Notes under the pieces: model-generated | The model's database searches: none | What the model was told of the DNA's origin: nothing | Seen by the model: only the letters and a program-made list of their open reading frames with translations | Made by a program: the position numbers and the translations under genes | Shown: one piece after another, positions 1-6,722 of the stretch | Layout of the letters: every line of letters starts with the position of its first letter | How positions within the stretch are numbered: position 1 is the first letter of the stretch | NCBI GenBank assembly: GCA_947097635.1 | Contig: CAMURW010000081.1 | Location: 1-6,799, forward strand | Length of the DNA stretch: 6,799 nt | Source: an uncultured Bacteroidales bacterium | GTDB taxonomy: Bacteria > Bacteroidota > Bacteroidia > Bacteroidales > P3 | Direction of reading: 5' to 3'

Positions 1-2030
1 CCGTCGCCAGCTATGGTGCCTAGGCTGGAGTCGTTGACGGCAACGGTGACGCTGAGGCTGCTGTACCGCGAGGGGCAACCGTCGGGTATCACAGTGGCTA
101 GGTTGGCCAGCTGTTCGGCATTGGTGCAGCTGAAGAGGACGGTGCTTTGCTGGTCGAGGATGGAAAAACTGCATTCGTCGGGGTAGTTGCCAGGTGTCCA
201 CCGCACATAGATGCTGTCGCCGCGGAGGATGTTGATGTGCTCGGTGGCGCTGTCTGCCGTTTGCTGCCCCATGGTGGCGGATCCGTAGAGGTGGCCGTTG
301 CCGCTCTCCAGCCGCAGGGCGGCGCCGTTCCAAGTGTCGCTGTACTGATCGTGCATCTTCACGGTGACTAGGCAGTGACCATTATCCAGTGCGGGTGCGG
401 ACGGCCGCGTAGTGGTGTAGGTAAAGGTGAGGGTGCTGTCGTTGCCATCGCTGATGACGCTGATGGCGATGGTGGTGTCCGGTATGTCGAGGGTGAGGAT
501 TGCTGGCGGGTTGGTATTGGCGCTGAAGGTCGCGCGGCTGGTGCCGCCGCGGAAACTGGCGAGGTATGGGTTGCCGTTCATCGTGGCACTGTAGCTTTCT
601 GGGCGGAAGAGGAATATCTCGTCGAATGTGACGCTGTCATCGAACATTTCGTTGCCGTTGAAGCGCGTGTCGATGCGCCAGATGAGCAGCCCTTTGTCTG
701 GCAGCATATTCTCGTAACGGTCTTGCTGGTTTCGATATTCCAGCACGTAGTATTGGCTGGGATGCTGACTGGGGATGCGGTAACAGAAGTTCTGGTGTCC
801 GCTGGCGTTGCTGTGCAGGGTGTAGGTGCCGTTGTCCACCAACTCGGGGATGGTGTCCATCCAGTTGCCATAGCGATATTTGAGATAGGCGCTGATGTGC
901 TGTGGCGGGTTGGTGTTGCTGCACATGAGGTCCCAGGTACCGGCGGGGCTGACGTCGGTGGAGTGGTAGTAGTGGTAGAGGTCGGGAGCACCGAGGGTGT
1001 GGTTCATCTCGTGGCAGAAGGTGGAGACACCGAAAAAGTAGCTGCCGCTGTTTTCCAGCTGCAGGTTGAAAGTGTATACGCGCTTCCCGTTGATGTAGAC
1101 GTAGCGGTCGTAGAGGTTCCATTTGTGCGGCCACAGCAGGTCGTTCCACCCAGTGTAGGTGCCGCTGACTATGAAGCAGACGTTGTCCACGAGGTTGTCG
1201 CCGTTGCAGTCTAGGTTGAGGTTGGTAGGGACGGGGTAGTTGGCGTTGATGTAGTTCACGGCGTTCTCTATCAGCGTGAATTCACGGTTGGCACGATCGT
1301 TGTCGTCGCTGTAGCCACAGGTGTTCGTAGTGGAGTCGTAGGGCTGGTAGTAGCTGCGTGGGTGGCTGTCCTGATAACTGCGCAGGGTGTTGCCGGCAGG
1401 GGTGGGGTAGAAGGTGGTGGTGATGTCTATCTGGTGGTAGGAAGCCTGATGGAAATAGTCGCGCATACTGATGGCTGTGGCACTGGTGTCGTTGAACATG
1501 CTGTCTATGTTGGCGAAGCTTTGCATCAACCCACTTTCATCGCTGAAGCGTATGAAGATGGCGATGTTATTCATCACGCCGTGATTGGTGGTAGAGGTAG
1601 AAGCCTTGTCACTGGTGTTGTCATTGTCACTGTAGTTACCTATAAGGCGTGGTGTGAAGCCTTTCTGTGGCACACGGTAGCGTTGCGGTATCTCCCAGGC
1701 GCTGCGGCGGGCTTGTATTTCCTGCGGCGTGGCGCATAGCCCGGGGGTGAGGTGCAGTGCTACGGGGTCGGAATGTCCCGCGATGTGACTGCCGGGCTTC
1801 ATGCTGCCGTCTATCATCTCTGCATAGACGTAGTAGCCGGTGCTGGGGTCTCGTAGGATGGTGTAGCCTTGGGCATCGTGGAGACGGTGGTAGAACTCGT
1901 CGCCGGTGACGTAGCAGTGCAGAGTGTCGCCGTTTGGCTGGATGCGTGCGATGGGCATATTCTGTACGTTCACAGCGTGTGCTGCAACGACGAGGAATGC
2001 CATGAGAAGGAGTGTGGTAATGTTCTTCAT
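1..2030 (-). CDS. Secreted M6-family zinc metalloprotease, C-terminus cut off by window edge
   Basis: This reading frame is open from an ATG at 2030 to the left edge (676 complete codons, no stop), so the gene is partial at its 3' end. Residues 1-19 form a signal peptide (charged MKN, hydrophobic core, cleavage near AHA). The propeptide-like N-terminus has the QPNGDTLHCYVTGDE pattern seen in M6 (immune inhibitor A-type) peptidases. The zinc site is visible: HEMNH at 340-344 extends to HExxHxxGxxD with D350, and a Met-turn WDLM ends at M369. DLLWPHKW (W300) and GLLIWRID (W451) are further family landmarks. A D/N-rich stretch at 274-283 could bind calcium. Residues about 555-634 form a beta domain with a DTWNG motif (566-569). 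At 660-676 a VTVAVNDSSLGTIAG stretch resembles the start of an InlB-like repeat. From family knowledge I infer secretion and extracellular proteolysis. Type IX export is possible, but the sorting domain would lie outside the window. Substrate is unknown. Confidence 0.93.
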   Translation of the reverse strand, partial: MKNITTLLLMAFLVVAAHAVNVQNMPIARIQPNGDTLHCYVTGDEFYHRLHDAQGYTILRDPSTGYYVYAEMIDGSMKPGSHIAGHSDPVALHLTPGLCATPQEIQARRSAWEIPQRYRVPQKGFTPRLIGNYSDNDNTSDKASTSTTNHGVMNNIAIFIRFSDESGLMQSFANIDSMFNDTSATAISMRDYFHQASYHQIDITTTFYPTPAGNTLRSYQDSHPRSYYQPYDSTTNTCGYSDDNDRANREFTLIENAVNYINANYPVPTNLNLDCNGDNLVDNVCFIVSGTYTGWNDLLWPHKWNLYDRYVYINGKRVYTFNLQLENSGSYFFGVSTFCHEMNHTLGAPDLYHYYHSTDVSPAGTWDLMCSNTNPPQHISAYLKYRYGNWMDTIPELVDNGTYTLHSNASGHQNFCYRIPSQHPSQYYVLEYRNQQDRYENMLPDKGLLIWRIDTRFNGNEMFDDSVTFDEIFLFRPESYSATMNGNPYLASFRGGTSRATFSANTNPPAILTLDIPDTTIAISVISDGNDSTLTFTYTTTRPSAPALDNGHCLVTVKMHDQYSDTWNGAALRLESGNGHLYGSATMGQQTADSATEHINILRGDSIYVRWTPGNYPDECSFSILDQQSTVLFSCTNAEQLANLATVIPDGCPSRYSSLSVTVAVNDSSLGTIAGD

Positions 2031-2048
2031 AAGTGTAAAGATTTATTG

Positions 2049-2060
2049 TGATATTTTTTG
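2049..2060 (-). promoter_or_regulatory. A-rich leader motif upstream of the M6 peptidase start
   Basis: On the minus strand this reads CAAAAAATATCA, ending 18 nt before the ATG at 2030. Eleven of the twelve bases recur contiguously upstream of the TlpA-like gene (6692-6702), and a shorter version lies upstream of Omp28. No Shine-Dalgarno sequence is present. Members of Bacteroidetes commonly start translation from A/T-rich leaders, so an initiation-enhancing role is plausible. Shared base composition alone could also explain it. Confidence 0.35.
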
Positions 2061-2073
2061 ATGATCTTGTATG

Positions 2074-2085
2074 TTCGGTTCCGAA
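2074..2085. promoter_or_regulatory. Short palindrome TTCGGTTCCGAA, possible operator
   Basis: Perfect 5-bp arms TTCGG and CCGAA surround a 2-nt centre. The site begins 44 nt upstream of the M6 peptidase start and lies in the 105-nt gap after the MATE gene. The spacing suits a dimeric regulator better than an RNA hairpin, because the loop would be too small unless the stem is cut to 4 bp. On the plus strand a T-run follows, but no plus-strand gene exists to terminate. No Bacteroidetes -7 box (TAnnTTTG) is recognisable next to it. The role is a guess. Confidence 0.3.
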
Positions 2086-2135
2086 TGATTTTTTGGGGGT
2101 AGTAGGGTGTGGTATTTATGGTTTAATATGTTTTA

Positions 2136-3479
2136 TTAATATGTCTCCACCTGCGCGTATACGTGGCGTCGCAGTTGCATGGCCTGAAGGATGCCGCGGA
2201 GTGAGAGGAAGACCATAAAAGCGATCCAGAGGATGTTGTTCCAGATGGATTTGGCAACGGGTGATGGCAATTGTGTGTTTACATAGATGGCTTTGCCGAC
2301 GAAGTAGACGGCAAAGAAGGCTGCGGTGGCTATGAACATAGCGTTGCGCATGGCCTTGCTGGCAGTGGCGCCTATAAAGATGCCGTCGAAGAGGAAGGCG
2401 GAGAACCCGACCGCAGGAATGGCGAGTATCCAGAAGGAGTAGTGCATGGTGGCGGCGATAATGGTTTCGTCGTCCGAGAAGATGTGCATGAAGGTCTCGC
2501 CCCACAGCGCATAAAGGATAGTGAACAACATCGTGAGTGCCATCCCCCATAGCAGCAGGTAGTTCACGCTTTGGCGCAGGCGGCGGCTGTCGCGTGCACC
2601 GATGTATCGTCCCACAAGGCTCTCGCCAGCATAGGCGAAGCCATCCATAAAGTAGCTGAACAGGGTGAAAAACTGCAGCAGCAGTGCGTCCACTGCCAGT
2701 ATCTCGTCACTAATGCGTCCACTGGCTGCGGTGATGAATGTGAAGACGGCGGCGAGGCATACGGTGCGCAGGAAGATATCACCGTTGACGCAAAAGAAGC
2801 GCCTCATGGTATCCCAGTCCAGACTGCCGCGAATGTCTAGATGACGACGTATGAGGCGGCCATAGTGTTTGTGCGCGAGAAAGAGAGCCGCCGCCATTCC
2901 GCTGTATTGTGCCACCACAGTGCCCAGTGCCACACCGGCGATGCCCCACTTCAGCACCAGCACGAACAGCAGGCTGGCCACGATGTTCACCGCGTTGAGG
3001 AAGATGGCTATCCACATAGGCAGTCGACTGTTCTGCATGCCTATGAACCATCCTTTGATGGCGTAGAGTCCCAATGTGGCAGGTGCCGCCCAGATGCGAA
3101 TGAAGAAATAGGTGAGTGCCAGTTCCAGGATATGGCTGCTGCCGTGGAAGATGACCAATGCCAGGCGGCTGATGGGCCACTGCAACAACAGCAGCAGCAG
3201 TGCGATTGCCAGTGCGATGGTGACAGCACGCAGTAATGTGTGCACCGCCTCGTCAAGACGACGGGCACCGTAGGCCTGTGCCGTGAAGCCGCTGGTGCCC
3301 ATGCGCAGGAAGCCGAAGTTCCAGTAGATGAGGTTGAAAATTCCCGTGCCTATGGCCATTGCGGCGATGTGCGCCGTGCCGAGGTGTCCCACAATGGCCA
3401 TATCCACGATGCCGAGAAGCGGCACCGTGACGTTGGCAATGATGTTTGGCAGAGCCAGACTGAGAATTTTCTTGTTCAC
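2136..3479 (-). CDS. MATE-family efflux transporter, DinF-like subfamily
   Basis: The 447-residue protein is of normal length for a MATE transporter, with about twelve hydrophobic segments and no signal peptide. It would sit in the inner membrane and export organic compounds in exchange for Na+ or H+. Family marks are the first helix with P20 and D26 in a GIVDMAIVGHLG context, and a DGFAYAGESLVGRYIGA segment (D279, E286) that is typical of the DinF branch. The start codon is GTG at 3477-3479. It is chosen because MNKKILSLALPN aligns with the usual MATE N-terminus, and the next in-frame Met (M27) would delete most of helix 1. Only 16 nt separate it from the Omp28 stop, which suggests co-transcription and translational coupling. 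The gene ends in tandem TAA codons (2133-2138). The substrate cannot be read from sequence. Confidence 0.93.
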   Translation of the reverse strand: MNKKILSLALPNIIANVTVPLLGIVDMAIVGHLGTAHIAAMAIGTGIFNLIYWNFGFLRMGTSGFTAQAYGARRLDEAVHTLLRAVTIALAIALLLLLLQWPISRLALVIFHGSSHILELALTYFFIRIWAAPATLGLYAIKGWFIGMQNSRLPMWIAIFLNAVNIVASLLFVLVLKWGIAGVALGTVVAQYSGMAAALFLAHKHYGRLIRRHLDIRGSLDWDTMRRFFCVNGDIFLRTVCLAAVFTFITAASGRISDEILAVDALLLQFFTLFSYFMDGFAYAGESLVGRYIGARDSRRLRQSVNYLLLWGMALTMLFTILYALWGETFMHIFSDDETIIAATMHYSFWILAIPAVGFSAFLFDGIFIGATASKAMRNAMFIATAAFFAVYFVGKAIYVNTQLPSPVAKSIWNNILWIAFMVFLSLRGILQAMQLRRHVYAQVETY

Positions 3480-3495
3480 TGCAGCCAGTTTTTCA

Positions 3496-4347
3496 CTACT
3501 TAATATCGGTCTCTGCGGTGTTGAGGATGTGTCGGCTGGCTTTGTCGGAGACGAATGCCACGATGTGGCAGTTCTCCAACTTCAGGTCGCCAGAGGGCTG
3601 GTAGGTGAAACGCACGAAGCGCTTGGTGCCAGCTTTGCCGTCGGCATCGACGTCGACTCCCCACACGTCTGTGATGACATCGCGTAGGATGTGATTGTTG
3701 ACATAGGCGGTGTCCATATTGCCATTGTCGTTCTGCGTTGTGATGAGGCCGTCCTCGATAATGAGTGCCGTGAGGGTGAGGGGGAGTGCTACATCCAGCA
3801 GGAACTCCAGATTGACATCGATGTTCATGGTACCGTTCTCCATGGTCGCGCGAGCATCTATGGCGATGGTGGCACTACGGTACAGTTCGGTGTCGAAGTA
3901 GCTGTCCATGTTGCTGGCGGGTTGGTACTGCGTGAAGGCTTCACCAGCCTTGTTGCGGTTGATGAGTGCGATGGGCTTTTCTGCATCCCTGAGTCCGAAG
4001 AAGGAACTCCAGATGTTGCCGTCAGCAGTACGCAGGTCCAGTGCACTGCCGTAAGGCTTTCCGAAGTAGCTGCTGTCGTGTACGGAGACGGCGATGAGTG
4101 TGCCGTTGTATTTTGTCAGTGCCTCGGCGATGACTTTGTCGGCACGGGGGCAGTTGGGGCAGCGGGGACCTGTATATTTTTCCAAGAAGATGCGCTGGCT
4201 GTGATCCTCCACTCCTTGTCCATCCACCCATTTGCCGGCGGCACCGGCAAAGATGGTGCGCTGCCCATCCTGTATCTTGTCGCAGCTGGCCATCGGCGTG
4301 ATGCAGGCCAGGAGGGAGAGTATCGTGTATCTCAATATTTTTTTCAT
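3496..4347 (-). CDS. Omp28-family outer-membrane lipoprotein with thioredoxin-like CPNC motif
   Basis: The 283-residue protein begins with a lipoprotein signal peptide. The lipobox MASC places the lipidated cysteine at C22, followed by a short D/K-containing linker, so it should be anchored in the outer membrane. The N-terminal half has a thioredoxin-like core: LEKYTG leads into C63-P-N-C66, and a Pro at 125 (EKPIALI) is in the usual cis-Pro place. The C-terminal half (about 140-283) is beta-rich and carries Omp28-type marks: YVNNHILRDV at 215-224 and a final HIVAFVSDK...ILNTAE stretch. Omp28-related proteins are widespread in Bacteroidales, and their molecular role is poorly defined. The CxxC suggests thiol-disulfide chemistry, which fits the TlpA-like protein two genes upstream. 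The start ATG lies 35 nt after the upstream stop. Family assignment is firm; redox activity is inference. Confidence 0.88.
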   Translation of the reverse strand: MKKILRYTILSLLACITPMASCDKIQDGQRTIFAGAAGKWVDGQGVEDHSQRIFLEKYTGPRCPNCPRADKVIAEALTKYNGTLIAVSVHDSSYFGKPYGSALDLRTADGNIWSSFFGLRDAEKPIALINRNKAGEAFTQYQPASNMDSYFDTELYRSATIAIDARATMENGTMNIDVNLEFLLDVALPLTLTALIIEDGLITTQNDNGNMDTAYVNNHILRDVITDVWGVDVDADGKAGTKRFVRFTYQPSGDLKLENCHIVAFVSDKASRHILNTAETDIK

Positions 4348-4358
4348 GATATGCTAAA

Positions 4359-4368
4359 ATATTTTTTT
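4359..4368 (-). promoter_or_regulatory. A-rich leader motif upstream of the Omp28 lipoprotein start
   Basis: On the minus strand this reads AAAAAAATAT, ending 11 nt before the ATG at 4347 and lying inside the 35-nt gap after the DUF6029-like gene. No Shine-Dalgarno sequence is seen. The same A-tract plus TAT arrangement precedes the TlpA-like and M6 genes. It is probably an initiation leader of the Bacteroidetes type. Confidence 0.35.
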
Positions 4369-4382
4369 GCTGTTGCTAAATG

Positions 4383-6041
4383 TTAGAACGACGTGGTAAG
4401 CGAGAAGGTGAGACCGTTGCTGGCGGGCACGGGACGGCATACGCCTCCTACGCAGATGATGCCTTCGCGCTGCTTCCCGTAGCCTAGGACGAAGCGGCTG
4501 GCACCATGCGCGTAGCCCATGTTGATGCTGTAATAATTGCCTGTGCCGTCGTTGTAGGCGTATTGGTCGCTGACGTTGATGAACCAGTTGCTATTGAAGT
4601 TGTATTCTGCCTGCCCCATGATCCAGTCGCCGCAGCGCTTGTCGTCTACCTTGGCGGTGTATTTGCTGTCGCTGCCCATCCATTCTCCTTCGAGACGCAG
4701 CACGCGTTGTTTGGCGAATTTGTGCGTCCACTCTGCCACCACGATGTGATTGTGGTGTATGTGGCTGGCGTGTCCTTCCACCACGGGATTGAAAACCATG
4801 TAGCCATAGATGAGGACGAGTTTGTTGCTCATATCGATTTTTTTCTGTATTTCGAAGTTGAAGTCGGAATAATATAGGTCGCCGTTGCCGATAAAGGCGG
4901 TGGTGTAGCCGTCGGTGCCGGCACCGCCCACATTGGTGCTGTCCAGACCATTGATGACGCTGTAGTTGAGGTGCAACTCGGTGCCGTATTTGCCGCCCAG
5001 TGCGGTGCCTTTCTTGAGGGTGTACATAATGTCGCCCTGTAGTCCCAGTTCACCGGTGGCCTGTGTGGCATAGGGGTACATGTTGAGGAAGGCGTAGGTG
5101 TATTGCTTGGTGATGGAGGGAATGTAGTTGATGTAGAGCATCTCGCCCGTTTGGCTGCGCACGCTTTTGTATGCCATGTTGTCCACGCGCTTGAGTTGCA
5201 GGTTGGCGCTGAAGCCGCGCTGAGCGTAGGTGCCGTTGAGGAAGATGGCATTGCCGGGCTTGTAGATGTAGCCGTTCATCACGTTTGGATCCTGTCCCTT
5301 GTAGGCGTATTCCGCCATGAAGTTCCAATTGCCGCGGGTCAATTCGCCGCGCAGCGCTGTGGCACCTACGTTGAGGGGCAGGTTGAGTTTGTAGTTTGGG
5401 TCTTCGCTGAGGATGGTGGCATCTGGTTCGTATTTGCTGACGAAACCGACACCCAGAGTGACGCGTGTTTTTGCTTCGTTCCAGGTTCTCACCACCTCGT
5501 TGAGGTTTACCTCGCCGTCCAATCCGCGTACCAGTCCGTCGCCGTGTTCCCAATAGTAGCGCTGCTTGCCAATGATGCCTTTGAGGGTGATGCCGCTAAC
5601 GGGGCGATATTTCACGTTGAATCCAAGCAGCGAGTTGTCCAGTCCCAGGTAGCGGTCTTCGTAAGTGCGCAGTATCATGCCGTTGCCGAACTGCTCGTAG
5701 AAGTTGCCGGCAGTGACGCTGAGTTTGTCGCCCTGGTAGCTGACGAAATAATTGGCGATGCCCTGTCCTTTGTATTGCGGGTTGAAGCCCAGCATGGGGT
5801 TCTGGTATGCTTCGAAGCGCAAGCCGGCACTGAAGCTGCCATTGGTGTAGATGATGTCGGCGCGTGTGTTCATCAGCAGGTTCTCTGGCACGTCGCTGGC
5901 ACCGATGATGCTGTCGCGGTGGCTCACTTGTCCGTCCAGCTGCACGTTGCCAGTGACATGACCTCCCAGGATGCCCTGCGCTGTGGCACTGATGCCGATG
6001 GCCAGCAGTATGGTGAGACAAACGTATTTTATGTTATTCAT
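4383..6041 (-). CDS. DUF6029-like outer-membrane beta protein with C-terminal CX4C pair
   Basis: The 552-residue exported protein lies between the redoxin and Omp28 genes. I place the start at ATG 6039-6041 because it gives a clean signal peptide (MNNIKY, hydrophobic core, cleavage near ATA-Q, residues 19-22). The in-frame ATG at 6092 would add 17 residues ahead of the signal and sits inside an inverted repeat arm. The mature part is rich in aromatic residues and Gly with alternating beta-strand patterns, and it ends in Phe (LTTSF), as outer-membrane barrels do. It resembles Bacteroidetes DUF6029 family proteins, whose function is not established. Notable features are C470, a C530-VGGV-C535 pair near the C-terminus, and a histidine cluster at 424-432 (five His in nine residues). 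Such cysteines could be substrates for the neighbouring redox proteins, but that is inference. Barrel topology and surface location are also inferred. Confidence 0.82.
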   Translation of the reverse strand: MNNIKYVCLTILLAIGISATAQGILGGHVTGNVQLDGQVSHRDSIIGASDVPENLLMNTRADIIYTNGSFSAGLRFEAYQNPMLGFNPQYKGQGIANYFVSYQGDKLSVTAGNFYEQFGNGMILRTYEDRYLGLDNSLLGFNVKYRPVSGITLKGIIGKQRYYWEHGDGLVRGLDGEVNLNEVVRTWNEAKTRVTLGVGFVSKYEPDATILSEDPNYKLNLPLNVGATALRGELTRGNWNFMAEYAYKGQDPNVMNGYIYKPGNAIFLNGTYAQRGFSANLQLKRVDNMAYKSVRSQTGEMLYINYIPSITKQYTYAFLNMYPYATQATGELGLQGDIMYTLKKGTALGGKYGTELHLNYSVINGLDSTNVGGAGTDGYTTAFIGNGDLYYSDFNFEIQKKIDMSNKLVLIYGYMVFNPVVEGHASHIHHNHIVVAEWTHKFAKQRVLRLEGEWMGSDSKYTAKVDDKRCGDWIMGQAEYNFNSNWFINVSDQYAYNDGTGNYYSINMGYAHGASRFVLGYGKQREGIICVGGVCRPVPASNGLTFSLTTSF

Positions 6042-6088
6042 AATATAAATTACAAAATAATTTCCGTGGTACTGAAAAGGCATATATT

Positions 6089-6129
6089 TCATCCGTCCAC
6101 AAGCGAAGGGTATATTGGTGGGCGGATGA
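6089..6129. repeat. Inverted repeat or stem-loop between the TlpA-like and DUF6029-like genes
   Basis: The arms TCATCCGTCCAC (6089-6100) and GTGGGCGGATGA (6118-6129) are complementary over 12 positions, with one G-T wobble on the plus strand and a C-A mismatch on the minus strand, around a 17-nt loop. It starts 19 nt past the TlpA-like stop. No U-run follows in the direction of transcription, so it is not a standard intrinsic terminator. It may be an mRNA processing or stability element, a partial attenuator, or a protein-binding site. Confidence 0.6.
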
Positions 6130-6148
6130 GGTGTGGATGTATGTGGTG

Positions 6149-6685
6149 TTACTTGTTGTCGGCATCTGCATCTTTGGCTGTTGCCTTGTCGTCTTCTGTT
6201 ATTTTCTTGATTTGCTCGAAGAGTTCTTCTTCGGCTCCTTCCACGAAGCTGGTGTGCTGGCTTACGATTTCACCCTTTCCGTTGATGAGGAAGGTGTGCG
6301 GCACGTTGACTACGTTCATGGCACGTTTCATGTCCTGATTGGGATCCAGATACACTTCGTAGTCCCAGCTCTGTGCGTTAACGAGGGGCTTCACACGGCT
6401 GCTGCTGCGGGCATCGTCGATGCTGATTGCCACGAGTTTCACGCCAGTTTCGTCTTGCCAGTCTGCATAGACTTCCTTGATGGTGTTGAGTTCTCGCATG
6501 CAAGGTTTGCACCAGGTAGCCCAGAAACTGACAATGATAGGCTTGCCGTCGTTGCTGATGACGCTACTTTGCACGGTCTGTCCCTCGAGGGTCTTCAGGG
6601 AGATGTTGTCGGGTAGCTTAGCATTTTGTGACATGACACCCAACGTTAAGGCCACGAAGGCCATCACAAAAAGAATCTTTTTCAT
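6149..6685 (-). CDS. TlpA-like exported thiol-disulfide oxidoreductase (thioredoxin fold)
   Basis: The 178-residue protein has a signal peptide (MKK, hydrophobic core 4-17, cleavage near residue 20) and so acts outside the cytoplasm, presumably in the periplasm. The thioredoxin fold is clear: strand PIIVSFWATW leads to the active site C59-K-P-C62, the Glu typical of TlpA/ResA proteins follows at E65, and the cis-Pro motif NVPHTFLI has P129. Such proteins normally reduce or shuffle disulfides of envelope or secreted partners. A charged Ala/Asp/Lys tail of about 18 residues follows the domain. The start at 6683-6685 gives the best signal peptide. It is the first gene of the visible minus-strand run and is separated from the DUF6029-like gene by 107 nt. 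Partners are probably nearby envelope proteins with cysteines, but this is inferred from position only. Confidence 0.93.
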   Translation of the reverse strand: MKKILFVMAFVALTLGVMSQNAKLPDNISLKTLEGQTVQSSVISNDGKPIIVSFWATWCKPCMRELNTIKEVYADWQDETGVKLVAISIDDARSSSRVKPLVNAQSWDYEVYLDPNQDMKRAMNVVNVPHTFLINGKGEIVSQHTSFVEGAEEELFEQIKKITEDDKATAKDADADNK

Positions 6686-6691
6686 TATCGT

Positions 6692-6703
6692 TGATATTTT
6701 TTT
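6692..6703 (-). promoter_or_regulatory. A-rich leader motif upstream of the TlpA-like start
   Basis: The minus strand reads AAAAAAATATCA, ending 6 nt before the ATG at 6685. It shares 11 contiguous bases with the leader of the M6 peptidase. There is no Shine-Dalgarno sequence and no TAnnTTTG promoter box in the visible upstream DNA, so the promoter may lie beyond the window. Confidence 0.35.
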
Positions 6704-6722
6704 ATTGATTAAGGGTTATTGG

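Noticed and set aside
375..1214. A 279-codon plus-strand open frame antisense to the M6 peptidase
   Set aside because: The Val/Gly/Ala-rich product shows no family match, and the opposite strand encodes the intact HExxH catalytic domain.
2086..2135. Intrinsic terminator after the MATE gene
   Set aside because: The minus strand after the tandem stops has no GC-rich hairpin followed by a U-run, so read-through into the M6 gene cannot be excluded.
2123..2143. Direct repeat TTAATATG spanning the MATE stop codon
   Set aside because: Eight A/T-rich bases repeated once 13 nt apart are expected by chance in such sequence, and there is no further structure.
6050..6062. TATTTTG on the minus strand as a Bacteroidetes -7 promoter box for the DUF6029-like gene
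   Set aside because: It misses the TAnnTTTG spacing by one base, has no -33 TTG at a suitable distance, and would leave only a few bases of leader.
6042..6092. Upstream ATG at 6092 as the start of the DUF6029-like gene
   Set aside because: It would place 17 extra residues before a normal signal peptide and lies inside a stem-loop arm. ATG 6041 is the better start.
5103..6338. A 411-codon plus-strand open frame antisense to the DUF6029-like gene and the end of the TlpA-like gene
   Set aside because: Its translation has no recognisable domain, is rich in Val/Ala/His typical of antisense frames, and runs across two well-supported minus-strand genes.
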